A stretch of DNA of 64,000 nt from Zeugodacus cucurbitae. Taxonomy: Eukaryota; Arthropoda; Insecta; Diptera; Tephritidae. Both the position numbers and the translations under genes were made by a program. Below the pieces are notes generated by a model. That model saw nothing but the letters and a program-made list of their open reading frames with translations, did not search any database and was not told the origin of the DNA. Shown piece after piece: positions 25,401-37,575 of the stretch. The DNA is taken from contig NC_071669.1 of the NCBI RefSeq assembly GCF_028554725.1, positions 6,100,501 through 6,164,500 of the forward strand, in the 5' to 3' direction. The stretch's first letter is position 1, and every line of letters starts with the position of its first letter.

Positions 25401-28400
25401 CAGCTACGCCCATATTACACAACGTTATCAAAGAAAGTAGTAGAACAAGTCGGTTCATCGCCAGACAGCGACCTTAACGTCGCAGTTCGCTTAAAGGATC
25501 CCAAACAGAGCTACTGCCTGTTTGCCAACGACTCACTGTTCGCTCAAGTGCAATACGTATACTCTTGCAACAAGTGGTGGCATGAGACCTCTACTTGACT
25601 TAACCAGCATTGTCGATAACACAGCACTAGGAGATGAGCAACAACAATGGCAATAGCCCAGCGGCAACAACAACAAGCATAACAATAGCGCAGAAACATA
25701 AATTCGCGTAGAGCATGCAAGGCGAAAGCGTATTGGCAGCCGAAAAGCAAAAATGGTAATGGCAATGGCAATGTCTTCGTCTCAAATGTGATTTTCCACT
25801 ACTCTAACGGTACAAGTGCTTGCTTGAAAACCGGTAGCAAACGAATGGGTTGGGTGTACTTTTAAGACTTTTCAAAAGGCTGTCAAGCGATGCGCTTTAC
25901 TTACATACTGTGAGAAGTATGTATGACTTCTACTGCACTTATGCCTTGCTTCACTTTTCAATTTAATGATGATTTCTAATGCTGACAACGTTTAAACCGC
26001 GTGTGCAGCTAGAGTCAAAAGCAAATACTCAAACATGTAACTCATACGACGAGCCGTACCAGTCTCTTTATGAGTACAATGCTTGAGATCAGTTGTATTC
26101 AGAGATATATGTATATGTGGATTTGTTAGCTCCGGTGTCAGATATCATGACTAGAGTGCCCAATTCCACTGAAGCTCACATTTCTTGTTTAATTTCTTGA
26201 TATTTTTCGAACTTTAAACATTCACATACTGTTATAACACAGTCTGCAACCACATGCAGTTCTTTGTAATAGTCTTTAAGTTCAAGTATTGATATCTATT
26301 GCTCGGCTGTATGTATACTCATATATAGCGCCCTTCACTTGACTTTGAGTTTCTGTATCTTTATTGCTTGCTTTATCCGCTGAACTTGGTATTTAAGCTC
26401 TTGGAATGTCTTTTTCTTAACACTTGCTTGTTATTTAACTTAAAATATGCTTGAAAACATTTCTCTTTAGTGCTCTCTACTCACTTTTCATAAAAATTTA
26501 CGCTTACATGATTTTCTGCTCAATTACTATTTATACAATTTTGATAGCATACCTTCAGGCGTGCAGCTGCTTTGAGTACAATATACGTATTTTTTAATTT
26601 TTTTCTAATATTTTTAAAACAAAAGAAACATCTGTTACTTAAAATCTAATATATTCCATCAAGTTTTTAGCATTTTAATTAGATCAGTATTAAAAATTGC
26701 CTACTTTTAGGGTGCGCACTCATTTTATTGAAATCTCATCTTTTGCTGCTTAAATTTTCAATAAATATATAAATAACCAAAAAAAAAATTTTAAAATTTA
26801 AATCAAATAAAAAATAACCTTCATCTATTTCGTATATTTGACTATAGTATTTCATTTATAATTATCTCTTCTCACCTGCGCCGACGTCCCGCTGTCATTT
26901 CGCGCTTGATTTATAAGCTATGCTACCTTGATAAATACGCAGCGCCTGTAAATATGCTACTACTATATGAATTTAACAACCAACAATATTTCATTACATT
27001 GAATCGGCAGCGAAAAGCATGAGAAAAAAATGCATTAGTATAAATACAGTTCTACAAAATGATAGGTTTTACAAAAGTACACTCATTTCATTATATACAT
27101 ATAAATATAAATAACGGTAGATGTTGTATCCTTTGCGGCCATATTTAATGCATTAAATTGTATCCGCGCAAATAACGCCTCAGGGACATTTTAATCACAA
27201 TTGTATTTTGTAATGTTATTAATATTTAATAAAGCGCAAAACACAATGCCGCACAGCGCTGGAAAAACAAGTGAGCAGAAAAACAAAAACAACACACAAC
27301 AGATAATAAGTGCACATTTGAGTGTGTGTATGTGTGAGAGAGTGAAATATGCAACATGCAACATGCAGTAAACACATGTTCAAAATGTAACTGTAATGCG
27401 CATATATATGTATGTGTGTTTGTCTGTATATATGCCAGTTTTTGGGCTGCAAATGACAAATGTACGTGCTAACCACACAATGTGTGATTTCCGGGGCAAT
27501 GCGCAAAGCAGCACAAAACATAGCTAGTTATGAGTTGTTTAACGGTAAATATGTGTGTGTATGTGCGTAGATGTGAGTAGATGTGCTTAAGCCCCCCCTA
27601 GGCGACGACAATAATTAATTAAATAACGCTTAAAAATATGCTGTACGCAGATAAATCATGCATGCCGCACACGCTTTTCGAAAGTTTTGCATGTGTGTGT
27701 GTGTTTTCCTATAATTATTTACTATAATATTTTGTAAAATTTATTATTATCAATGACAACAACTAACAGCGCAAAATTAATAATAAACTATGCGATTTAC
27801 ATGACAGCAACAAAAAGTTGCACAACAGTAACCAAAGCAATAACAAAATACTTCAAAACATAGCATACACGCAGGCGCATTGTGTGTAAATTGGTTATCA
27901 AGCTAGTGAAGCATGATTTTTTGATTGTAGGTGGCGTACGAAATGATTAAAATTTAAGCCGGTTTTTTGCATATTCATGGAATATATTATTGTGAATTTA
28001 TATATATATTTAAGCCATTGTTTGTGTTGTTGTGCTTGAGCGCGTTGGTTGGCGTCTAAAAATTAGCCTTTGGCGGTTAGTTGGTGCGCACTGCAGATAA
28101 AAAATAACAATGTGCTGATTGTTAGCATAATTTTAGGAGCTTTACACATGTATTATAAATGATAGAGAGCAGCGAGGTGTTGATTTATGGCGGTACAATG
28201 TTGAATGGCATAACTGCTGGAAAATAGACGCAGTAATACATTTTACCGTAACTTATATACCAAAATTATATAGTTTAACTTTAAACTTTAATGTCTCGCC
28301 TTTTATGGTTTTCTACTATTTCTCCCACACTCAACAATTCCGCGTGCATTTTTCACATTTCACTTTTAGCTTAGCACACTATTACGCACTAGTTAAATGC

Positions 28401-29354
28401 GCTGAAAAAGATAAAAAAGGAAATAAAAAACGCACAGCACCTAAAAGTATGCAATGCCATTTGTGCACATCGCATTTGTTCATGCTTCATTAGTTACTTT
28501 GTGTTCAACACTTTTCGTTTTGGCACATTTCATTTCGTTCCAATTCATTTCGCACGAACATTTTTACGCCAACAATTTACGTGCGCGCTGTGCATTTTAC
28601 GTAGAAAGCGGTACCCAGACCCCGGCACAAAGCTAGCCGCCAAACATCATTTATTGCCCAGCTTAAGGCGCTGACGGCCAATTAATGCTTGCAAGACGAA
28701 GGCGAAGAAGTGGCTGTGCAAGCAACCAGCGCCACCAAAATGCCAAATGCTTTGCTTTTGGCCCTTTTCTTCCCATGTTCTGTGAACTTACATATACAAG
28801 TACCTACGTGTGCCATTTCGCATACCAATTGGGCTTTGAGCTCAAAACATTTACAGAATTTTTAATAAGCATTTGGAAATCGTTTCGAAAGTCCGTTGAT
28901 TGTTTGGAATTTATTTCAATGCCAAAAGCAGCGGTAAAGAAAAGGATATTGTGTGTGGGAAGACGCTTGGTGATAATGCGTAGTTAAACTGTAGCTTGGG
29001 ATTTATTTGTGGTTAAAATTAGTATACAATTAATAGAAGACGAAGTGTCCTTTTCTTAAAGTAGGAAGTAGTAACGCCTAAAAGTATAGAATTGTTTCAG
29101 ATTTGAAGCAATTTACAATAGAAAAGTCTTTGAGCCCAGAATTACACCACATTTTCAACGAAGAACATATAAACCAGTCGATATTTTCTATGATTACTTA
29201 TTTTAGTAGCATATCTTTAGGCGTGTGCATTGCCGAAGTAAACCATTTAACATCACAGACAGGAATTATTATTTAATTCGTCTCGGGATTTACACCTAAG
29301 CAATTCTAGAATGCAATCTTATTGAATTTGCAGGGTTGAGAGTCGGTGTTAACT
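22401..29354. other. Intron sequence, no gene seen
   Basis: Contains CA/CAA runs, T-rich tracts and core A variants (25223, 26547, 26699, 28124, 28438, 29074, 29209). Open frames such as 23553-23921 minus and 28685-28987 plus have no recognisable domain. No inverted-repeat element with target duplication was found. Confidence 0.5.
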
Positions 29355-29560
29355 AATTTAAGCCAAAATGTATGCTTCAGTTATAATATTTATACAAAAA
29401 AAAAATAAAAAAAATATAATAGTTCTTATTAATAATTATGCAGCATACCTTTAGGTGCTCATTATTTATAATCTAAGCCAAAATATATGCATCAGTTATA
29501 AAAATTACACATAAAATATAATAAAAAATTATGAAGCATACCTTTAGGTGCTTATTAGTT
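29355..29560 (+). repeat. Two-unit tandem repeat carrying core A
   Basis: AAGCCAAAATGTATGCTTCAG at about 29361 recurs as AAGCCAAAATATATGCATCAG at about 29477. Each unit ends in GCATACCTTTAGGTGC (29443 and 29536). The units are about 93-115 bp and differ by A-rich indels. Confidence 0.75.
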
Positions 29561-29734
29561 AAATTATTTCTCTATATAATGTAACTTCTATAAAAATATT
29601 ATACAAACTTTGACAACTACAAAGTGAAAACAAAATTGCTTTGCGATTAAAATTAAGTCACCAAGTCAAATCACCACAAGTACACACTTAAGTTTTTGCC
29701 AATATAATACAGCTTAAAAGTATGCAATGAAATA

Positions 29735-29774
29735 CTAAGAATTTTTCTTTTCTTCTATCTCTTTTCAGGTATGT
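29735..29774 (+). promoter_or_regulatory. Strong candidate recursive splice site (ratchet point) at 29768|29769
   Basis: A long pyrimidine tract at 29742-29766, ending TTCTTCTATCTCTTTTCAG, is joined without any exon to GTATGTAAAA. An ACTAAG branch-like word lies about 35 nt upstream. This matches the ratchet-point form, pyrimidines-NCAG|GTRNGT, used for stepwise removal of very long introns in Drosophila. It sits roughly halfway through the intron portion seen here. It could alternatively be the acceptor of a cryptic exon, but there is no open frame of known type after it. Confidence 0.65.
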
Positions 29775-32700
29775 AAAAACAATTGTCTATCTTGTCGCTA
29801 CAAAGTAAGATTACCCAGCAATTACTGTAAGTAGTGCTCAGCACGGACTTTTTGTGCAAATATTAAAAAACTTATAAAAATTCTAAGAAATGCTGGAATA
29901 AAAGACAAAACAGGAAAGTCAAAAATGAAACTTGACTTCTTTTCGGAGAATTTATAAATCACGTCAGAGGAAGAAAACAATTTATACAAAATAGCCATAT
30001 TTATTATAAAAGCAATTACCCATGGCAAAAGCATGTCACAAGTAATGACAGTCAAAAATGAAACAAAGCGCGTTTACCAACGAGTAGTTGGTGAGTTGCT
30101 TGAGCGTAGCATAGCTTAAGGCGCAGCCACTTGTAGACAGTGATTACAAGCGAAATTTTTGTGAAAAATCGCCTGACGGCGAAAGCAAGTGCAGCGATAG
30201 ATTTAAATAGCAAGACCAAATGCGAGACTTTTTTGGTATTTTATTTGCCGTTTATGATTGGGATAAGCATTCAATACAGACGTTTTTTTTATGCATTTTT
30301 TTATATTTTTTCGATTTTTTTTTATATTTTTCAACTACTCATTTATCTTTCAGTCACTTTTGTGCTTGCCAATTTTTTTCTTATTTTTTTTTTTTGGCAT
30401 TTTTTTAGAGACTTAACCCCCATTAGCTGCTAAGACAGCTGCAGGACAATAGCAGACAAATCACAGCCTGCAGTGTGTTGTTGTTGTTCTTGCAGTGTAG
30501 CGCTCAAGTTGCTTATTATATTTTCTTTAGCTGCCACTGACTATGGCAGTTTGCTGCTTACTTAAAACATGAGCCAACCGTCGTTGGTTAGAAAGACAAG
30601 CTTACTTCATATATATGTACGAGTATGTATGCATATTTGTGCTGGCTAGACGGCGCTATAAGAAAATCAGCGTTATGCTTGGCCAGCGGTGGCCTCAAGG
30701 TACTGATTTTTCTTGCTTTCTTTTTTTAATTTTTTATTTTTTTTACTTCCAAGACACCACAATTTTGTGCAATATCATGCATAGCCGCCGAAAAAATTGT
30801 GCAGCATAACTCACCAAACTCCTGTTTCGGTATTGAAAAATGCAAAATAGACGTGAGCGCATGCGGCTTCAGTTACTACCCAGCAGCTGCAAGCTCTGTA
30901 TGGTGGCACTGCTGGCTTGAGTTGTTGCTGTAAATCGACTGAAATGCTTTCAAGTGCGTTTTAACTAACCCACACAGCTTCAGATAAACCAATAACTCCT
31001 TTCTCTCACCCTGCATATTTTGGCACAGCCAAGCTCGAGCCGCTCAGACCGCTTGCCTGTTTGCATATTAAAAGCAAATAAGCAATAAAAATAATAATAG
31101 CCGGCTGCGCTTTGTTATAGCTGTCTCTGCTGCTACTACGAGTACTCCTTACTTTACTTTACTTTACTCCCACTACTCCTCAAGGATAAGCATCTTAGCG
31201 CAATTTCTTCATGACTATGCCTCCTTCTCTTAGACTTCGACTATTACGTTATGGCTATTTTCCGATGTCTTATGGGTTTTGAATAGCAAAAAATAAAAAA
31301 AAAACGAAAAAATACTCACTGTTGAGTGCAGCTAAGGCACTTGAGCTTTACAGCTGTCTATCCAGCACGGCAGGATATTAAACAAAAAATTGTGTGGTAC
31401 TCCACTACTACGACGGGTATAATAGGAAAGTAGAAAGTAGCGTAATGGGTGACTGACTATTTGTAAGCTGTGTGTGCAGCGCTATGATTTTGAAAAATAT
31501 AGACGCATGCTTCAGCTGGCAGGATATAACAAAAGGTCCTTGACGATGTCCTAAATGCTGGCATTCATAAATACGCGTATATATGCAAAAGAGCTGAGCG
31601 CACATAAAGTACAGGAAGCGCGCATAAAAATGAGGAAACGGTTAAAAGCAAAATATGGAAGGATGGGAAGTGGAGAAGAGCAGAAAATTAAATGCAAAGG
31701 GTAAGATTCAGGGAACTCAAGTGGTAAAAAAATCACTGTACAAACCAACTAAATCATTGTGAATTGTCGAAACGCTGGACGCAGCTGCTTAAACGGCAGT
31801 TATTTGAGCTCTTTTAGTAGCGCGAAAGAGCACACAGTCTTAAAAGATACTCGAAAGACATGAAGGACCAACACATATCTCAACGACGCGCGCTGTACAG
31901 CTTTAAGTAAACGTTAGAAAATATGCATATTGGTAAAAATTTACATACCAAAAGCAAATAATGTGTCAAAGCAGGAGTGATGTCCCCCTTTAACCCACTA
32001 AAATCTGATTTTTTTTTCACCATTTCAATCTTATGTCCTGCGCAATCCTTTATATATACAAACAAACCCTCGCACTCACCAAAGCAGCAGGAAATTTGAA
32101 TGGACGTAAGGCAAGTGAATGAAATTTTCAAATATTTTTCAAAAATTGATCTCACAACGGAAATTGATAAAAAGCATAGATAGCAGGGACAGACATACAG
32201 ACAAACATATACACATTTATATAAAGGAATAATAGAAGTGCTGCTGGTGGGAGTGACAACAGCGCAAATATGGAGCAAAAAAGAAAGCAAATAAAATAAA
32301 GCAAAGTAAAAGAAATTGATTTGTGTGCACACACACACACACACACACAGTATGTAAAATAGTATGTAGGTAGTACTACTGCTTTTGGTAAGGTTGAAGA
32401 AATTTGTATTGAAAAGCTAACGGTTTCACTACGCTTCATAAATGCGCAAATGGACGCTGCTAGGAAAAAGGTTTGTTGCGTGGAATTTTTATTATGATTT
32501 TTAAGTATTTTATTAATATTTTTTATGCCCCGCTTTACACTTCAGTTACCCTTTTTATTTTATTTTTATTTTATTTTTAATGCATTTACTTTTTTTCTTA
32601 TTTTCAACTTTCTTTCCTCTACTTCCTTTTTCCACGCAATTTGTACGTGTATTTCATTTCCTTTTTTATGCTCCTTTGTTACTTTATTGTCGTCCTTCGA

Positions 32701-33220
32701 TTGCTGCTCGCTACTATCTGACTGCTTGCAATACATGATTGAACTCCATGATGTAGAATAAAATAATATAAAATTAAAAAAAATTAAGACAAAGTGAAGA
32801 AATATGAAAAAATCAGTAAAATTGAGTTCTAAAATATGTTAATGCAGCATAAAAGCACTCAAAGCTCATTTAAGCGTTAAGTGTTTATTTTTGTAAGGAT
32901 TTTTGAATCGTTTTCTTGGCATTCTTTAACCAAAACTGGCATGTATTTTAGTTGAAGAGCTGCAAAGTTATGCAAAAACATTGTATATTTACTGAGTATT
33001 AGAACAAAGTGAAGGCTGTAATTTAAATGTTTGATAGATTTTATAATTTTTTTCTTATTGAAAATTTTCTATTGGATGAGGCAATTGTTTGCTAAGAAGC
33101 AATCAATATTAGAATTAACTGTTTGAGAGCCACTGTGTGGTATTCAAGACTACGGAAAAGACAATTTAAAAAGCAATATGAAAGAAAAAGTGAGATACTG
33201 TCTAACTCTGCTCAATAATT
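29775..33220. other. Intron sequence, no gene seen
   Basis: T-rich block at about 30284-30408; a CA microsatellite at 32328-32349 (11 units). Frames such as 31880-32344 minus are F/L/C-rich chance frames on T- or A-rich DNA. Confidence 0.5.
32328..32349. repeat. CA microsatellite
   Basis: Eleven uninterrupted CA units. Shorter runs occur at 41594-41612 (CA), 10750-10782 (TA-rich) and 2324-2337 (GA). Confidence 0.95.
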
Positions 33221-33610
33221 CATTTAAACAGTAAGTTACGTATACGCAGTGTTGATTTCTAATGACAAAATTGAGGTTACGTATACGCAGTGGCAATTTT
33301 TTTTTCATCTTTTTCTTAAATTTAATATAAGAGCTGTATGAAGCCCTTTTTTCGAAGTACCGAATAAAATTTGCTTAAATTAAGAGTACCAGATCCTCTC
33401 ACCAACCAAAATCAAAAGGTTACGTATACGCAGCATCGAGTTCTAATTACAAAATTGTGGTTACGTATACGCAGTGGCATTTTCTTTTATTTTATTTTTT
33501 GTGTTTTTAATTGTAATATAAAAGAGATATGAAGCACTTCTTTCGAATTGAGACTACCAGACCCTCTCACCAACCAAAATCAATAGGTTACGTATACGCA
33601 GTGTCGACAT
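33221..33610 (+). repeat. Tandem array with core B, about 170-184-bp units with two cores each
   Basis: GGTTACGTATACGCAGTG or one-base variants lie at 33234, 33275, 33418, 33459 and 33586. Pairs 33234/33275 and 33418/33459 are both 41 bp apart and separated by similar text (TTCTAATNACAAAATTG), so one unit has two cores. CTCTCACCAACCAAAATCAA precedes the core at 33418 and 33586. Spacer parts vary far more than the cores. Confidence 0.92.
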
Positions 33611-35119
33611 CTAATGGCAACAGTATGACTTTCGTACAATTTAATTATTTTCTAAAATAACCAAAATATCAGCGCTGCTATATAACTAATCCCACGCGAT
33701 TAAAAGCTAATTTTATGAATTTTATACAAAACGAGCCACACATAATTTCGCTGACAAAGTTTTTGTAGACCACACGGAGGCACATAAGCATAATAAGCAC
33801 GCGCATACTAATTAATGCCGAGCTGCGCTTTGCTCTCACAAAAGAGTATACCAAATTATATTTTAGCGAAACAAAAAAGTGCGAGCATGCTTAAAATCAA
33901 AGCCTATCCTTAGGCGCTCAGCTCAAATTAGACTTCCATTAAAAACCAATTTTGCACAAATTCTTCCACCGCAAAGCATTTCACTGTCAATAGCTGTGTA
34001 AAGCATCAATTTGAAACGTACAACCAACCAACACACACACATTAGTTGATTGTAAGCGCGCATTCACCAATTTATGTCGCTATGCGGTACGTGGCATGCA
34101 CACGCAATCAAATGTAATGCCACCACAATTGGCAACAAAATGAAATCGTGTCCAACCGCAGTATTGTCAGATGTGCCACAAAATTGTCCAATTATGCGCG
34201 GCAAATGTTCAAATGCGCAACAAATACTACGTTGCACACACACACGCACAAGCACGGACAGCCGGAGTTGCATGCGCACGCAATCAGTGGCAATATAGCA
34301 AATTCAATAATAAAAAAAATATTGGCAATGCTTTGAAATTTCGCCACTCAGCGCATACCACGCGACATGTGGACACTGTCGCACATCAGCTTTACAAGCC
34401 ACGCCTGCCCTTGCTGGTGCGTGGCGGTGTTGGTCGATGTGGTTGACGAGCCATAAAAGCAGCGGCAGTAAATGACATTTCTAAATAAACTGTACAAAAC
34501 CAGCAACAACAATAACAACAACAAGGCAATGCAATTTGTGTAAAGTAACTGGTAGTAGCTGTAATACAACAACAACAACTAACAAATGAAAATATTAAAT
34601 TCAATTGGGTAAATATGCGCTGCATAACGGTTTTTCTATATGCGTATGTGTGTGTGAATGCGTGTAAAATATTTGTCGCGAGCGAAATTGGCTAGAAATA
34701 ACAAACTTATTAGTTTTGTTGTTAGCAATAAAAATCGCATGCAATAAAAAATGCAGCAACTTAGAGGAGAACATTTTATAATACCACACTTAAATTTTTG
34801 TACCGCTATTTTAATTTTTTCATTCCTAACATACTTCTGACCATCGTACATATCTTCCACATGATTTATATGCTCAACAACAACAACAACATATGTGAAT
34901 TAAGATTAATGTGCGCTTGATTTGGCATCTCAAATTTTCCTGCACTACAATTTGCCAAAATTTTGCGCCTATTTTAGCTTGACCATCGTTAGCAAGAGCA
35001 ACGGAATTATTCTAGTTCACATTGTAGGCGTGAGAAATGTGTATATAGCAGCCTGTAGCCGTTATATATTTCAAATGGTACTAAAATATCAGGCGGCATT
35101 TGCCACATTTCACACAATA
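33611..35119. other. Intron sequence, no gene seen
   Basis: Core A near-palindrome GCCTATCCTTAGGCGC is at 33902-33917. CAA runs near 34500-34580. Overlapping frames in both strands at 34064-34625 are low-complexity. No RNA gene recognised. Confidence 0.5.
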
Positions 35120-35690
35120 TTGTGCATTGGAAGAAGAAATTATTGAATTTCTATCATTCTGTCTGCTTCTTCATGATTTCATTAGTACTTTAATAGAGGT
35201 TAAGTATACGCCGTGTAGGTGAAAAGTAACAAAACTTTATCAGCAATGTTTTTCACTCTCAAAAATAATAAAAATGATAATATAAATTCATTGAAATAAG
35301 AAATTATTGATTTTCTGTTATTATCGCTGCTTCTTCGTGATTTCATTAGTATTGTAAATGAGGTTACGTATACGTCGTGGTACTTAAAAATATCAAAATT
35401 TTGTCAGCAAAGTTTTACGCTCGCAGAATATAAAGAGAACGACTTCCAGATATCTATAGGTATTTTAAGATCAATATAAATTAAACTGTAGTTACGTATA
35501 CGCTGTGTCGACCAATGTAATCAAATCAGATTTGCCATTAATTGAGGTTACGTATACGCCGTGTTTCCTTAAGTACAAAAATTCTGTCAGAAAGTCTTTA
35601 CGCTCTTAAAATATAGAAATAATGACTTGGATATGTATATTTAACTATTTTAAAATCAAATTAACAATATGGTTACGTATACGCAGTGCC
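35120..35690 (+). repeat. Second core B array
   Basis: Cores start at 35198 (GGTTAAGTATACGCCGTG), 35362, 35490, 35546 and 35671. The first two share a 164-bp unit, with GCTTCTTCNTGATTTCATTAG before each core, and later units share TCAGNAAGTNTTTACGCTC text. The unit body differs from that of the 33.2-kb array although the core is the same. Confidence 0.88.
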
Positions 35691-37015
35691 CAACAATTCA
35701 ATGAAAGTAGTTTTACCACTTTTCAATTGAGTGCTCACCAATTATAACTTGATTATCAAACACAAAAACGATTTAAGAAATTACAATCCATACTACAGCA
35801 TTAAATTGAAGTGCCCAACGATTTGGCGGATATTTTAAATCAATATTAACGTCGCGCGTAACGCCTTTATTTGCTTACATGCAAACTATCAATTGAATAT
35901 CACTCATACGCCCCATATGCCAGGCAAACAAATCATTCAACATGCCATGCAATTGCACATGTAACACATAGCACACACACAAATATATATACATGAACCA
36001 GCATACAACCATAGCATACCAGGCACTGCCACAAGCAATTTATTTGTCAGACAGTCAGCGAATTAGATGTGGTAAAGCATTACTTGCCACATACAAGTGC
36101 ACACAAATATCTGTTTGATTGCATGCATGCATACAACTAAAACGCCCACATGACAGGCAACACTTAATCGCCACAACTGCAACAATATTTCAATTCAATT
36201 CAATCGGCGAAAGTGTAAAAGAAATGTGTGATAGTAAGTAGACAGTTGTACCAGCATACACATATGCATATTTACATTTCACCATTTGAGTGCATATGTA
36301 TTTACATTTCATAGTAAAGGCAAATAAAGTAATCGAGTGGCAGTGTAGCTCCTACTACAGCCTATACTCACTTCAGCACTCGTTTTTTTACATACTCATA
36401 TAACCACACATTACTTTATATTCGGTTAGCCACCAGCTGCCTGGCTTGTGCTTTATGCCGAGCGTCAGCCAAATAAACGTTTTCACCACAGAAATTCTTG
36501 TCGTAGTACTAAGCAAATGCATGCTAAAGCAAGTAAGAGTGTATTAAACATACATGCAAGTAGGTTTTTTGTACTTTCTTTATTTCTTTTTAATAAAATT
36601 CCACATAATCCTATATGCAAATCTTTCAGTAGCACATACATATTAGGCAGGAGAAACGACGAAAATGTGTCTGCCAGTCGTTGAGTATAAGTGGTTTCTG
36701 TGTGATATTCAGGGTTTATATGTGGTTCTGTGGTTTGGAAGCTGCCAAATTTTTATCAATTTAATCACTGTAAAGGCTTGCGTACACATATCGTCCGGAA
36801 ATTGGGTACGCTTTTTGAAAATTTTCTAAATTTTAACCATAAAATATATAATACTTGAGGTTATCATGATAGTTTAATTTTGATATTATTTTGAGAAAAT
36901 TTAAACGGTTTATTAATTATTCAGTTAAATAACTCTAAAATATAGCCTTTTCCGACAATTCTTGCGCACATTTTTTTTTAATTTTGACAATATATTAAAT
37001 ATAAGCTTAAACCAT
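35691..37015. other. Intron sequence, no gene seen
   Basis: Microsatellite-like CA and TATATA tracts near 35970-35990 and a GCGTAC...GTACGC palindrome at about 36780-36812. No conserved frame. Confidence 0.45.
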
Positions 37016-37194
37016 GGTTACGTATACGCCATGGCGGCTCTTATATGCAGCTCATATATTTAAAAAAAAGCCAACCCATAACGTTTTAGTTTGATTTTTT
37101 TATATTCGTTATAATTTACATGAAATATTCTACCAATTCTTCGTTTGAAAGCTCCATATTCAAATCTTGACTTTGAGGTTACGTATACGCAGTG
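37016..37194 (+). repeat. Third core B pair
   Basis: GGTTACGTATACGCCATG at 37016-37033 and GGTTACGTATACGCAGTG at 37177-37194, spacing 161 bp. Both are followed by a CGGCTCTTATATGCA / CGCTCTATTTTGCATATA stretch, so they are two diverged tandem units. Confidence 0.85.
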
Positions 37195-37309
37195 TCGCTC
37201 TATTTTGCATATAAGGAGTAGCTAAAACTGCTTTTCTAAACGAAATTTGGAGTTTTATATATTGGACACGATAGAAATATTTAAATTAATATTCTATATG
37301 CCACAGAAA

Positions 37310-37575
37310 ATTAAAAAAAATAATAAATAAATAAAATTTATTAAAAAAAATATAAAATTGGATAAAAAAATTAAATTTATTTAAAAAAATATATAAAATT
37401 TATTTTAAAAAATATATAAAATTTATTTAAAAAATATATAAAATTTAATACAAAAAATATATAAAATTTATTTAAAAAAAAGTATGAAATTTATTTTCAT
37501 AAAATATAAAATTTATTTAAAACAAAAAAAAAAATGATAAAATTTATTTAAAAAAAGTATTTAATATTTATTTTT
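37310..37575. repeat. AT-only minisatellite, about 23-bp unit
   Basis: Repeats of ATATAAAATTTATTTAAAAA with small changes run across the block. It is nearly free of G and C. The unit length drifts, so boundaries are approximate. Confidence 0.85.

Noticed and set aside
36777..36990. Possible MITE between GCGTACACATATCG and AGCCTTTTCC
   Set aside because: The two ends are not inverted repeats of each other and no target duplication is visible.
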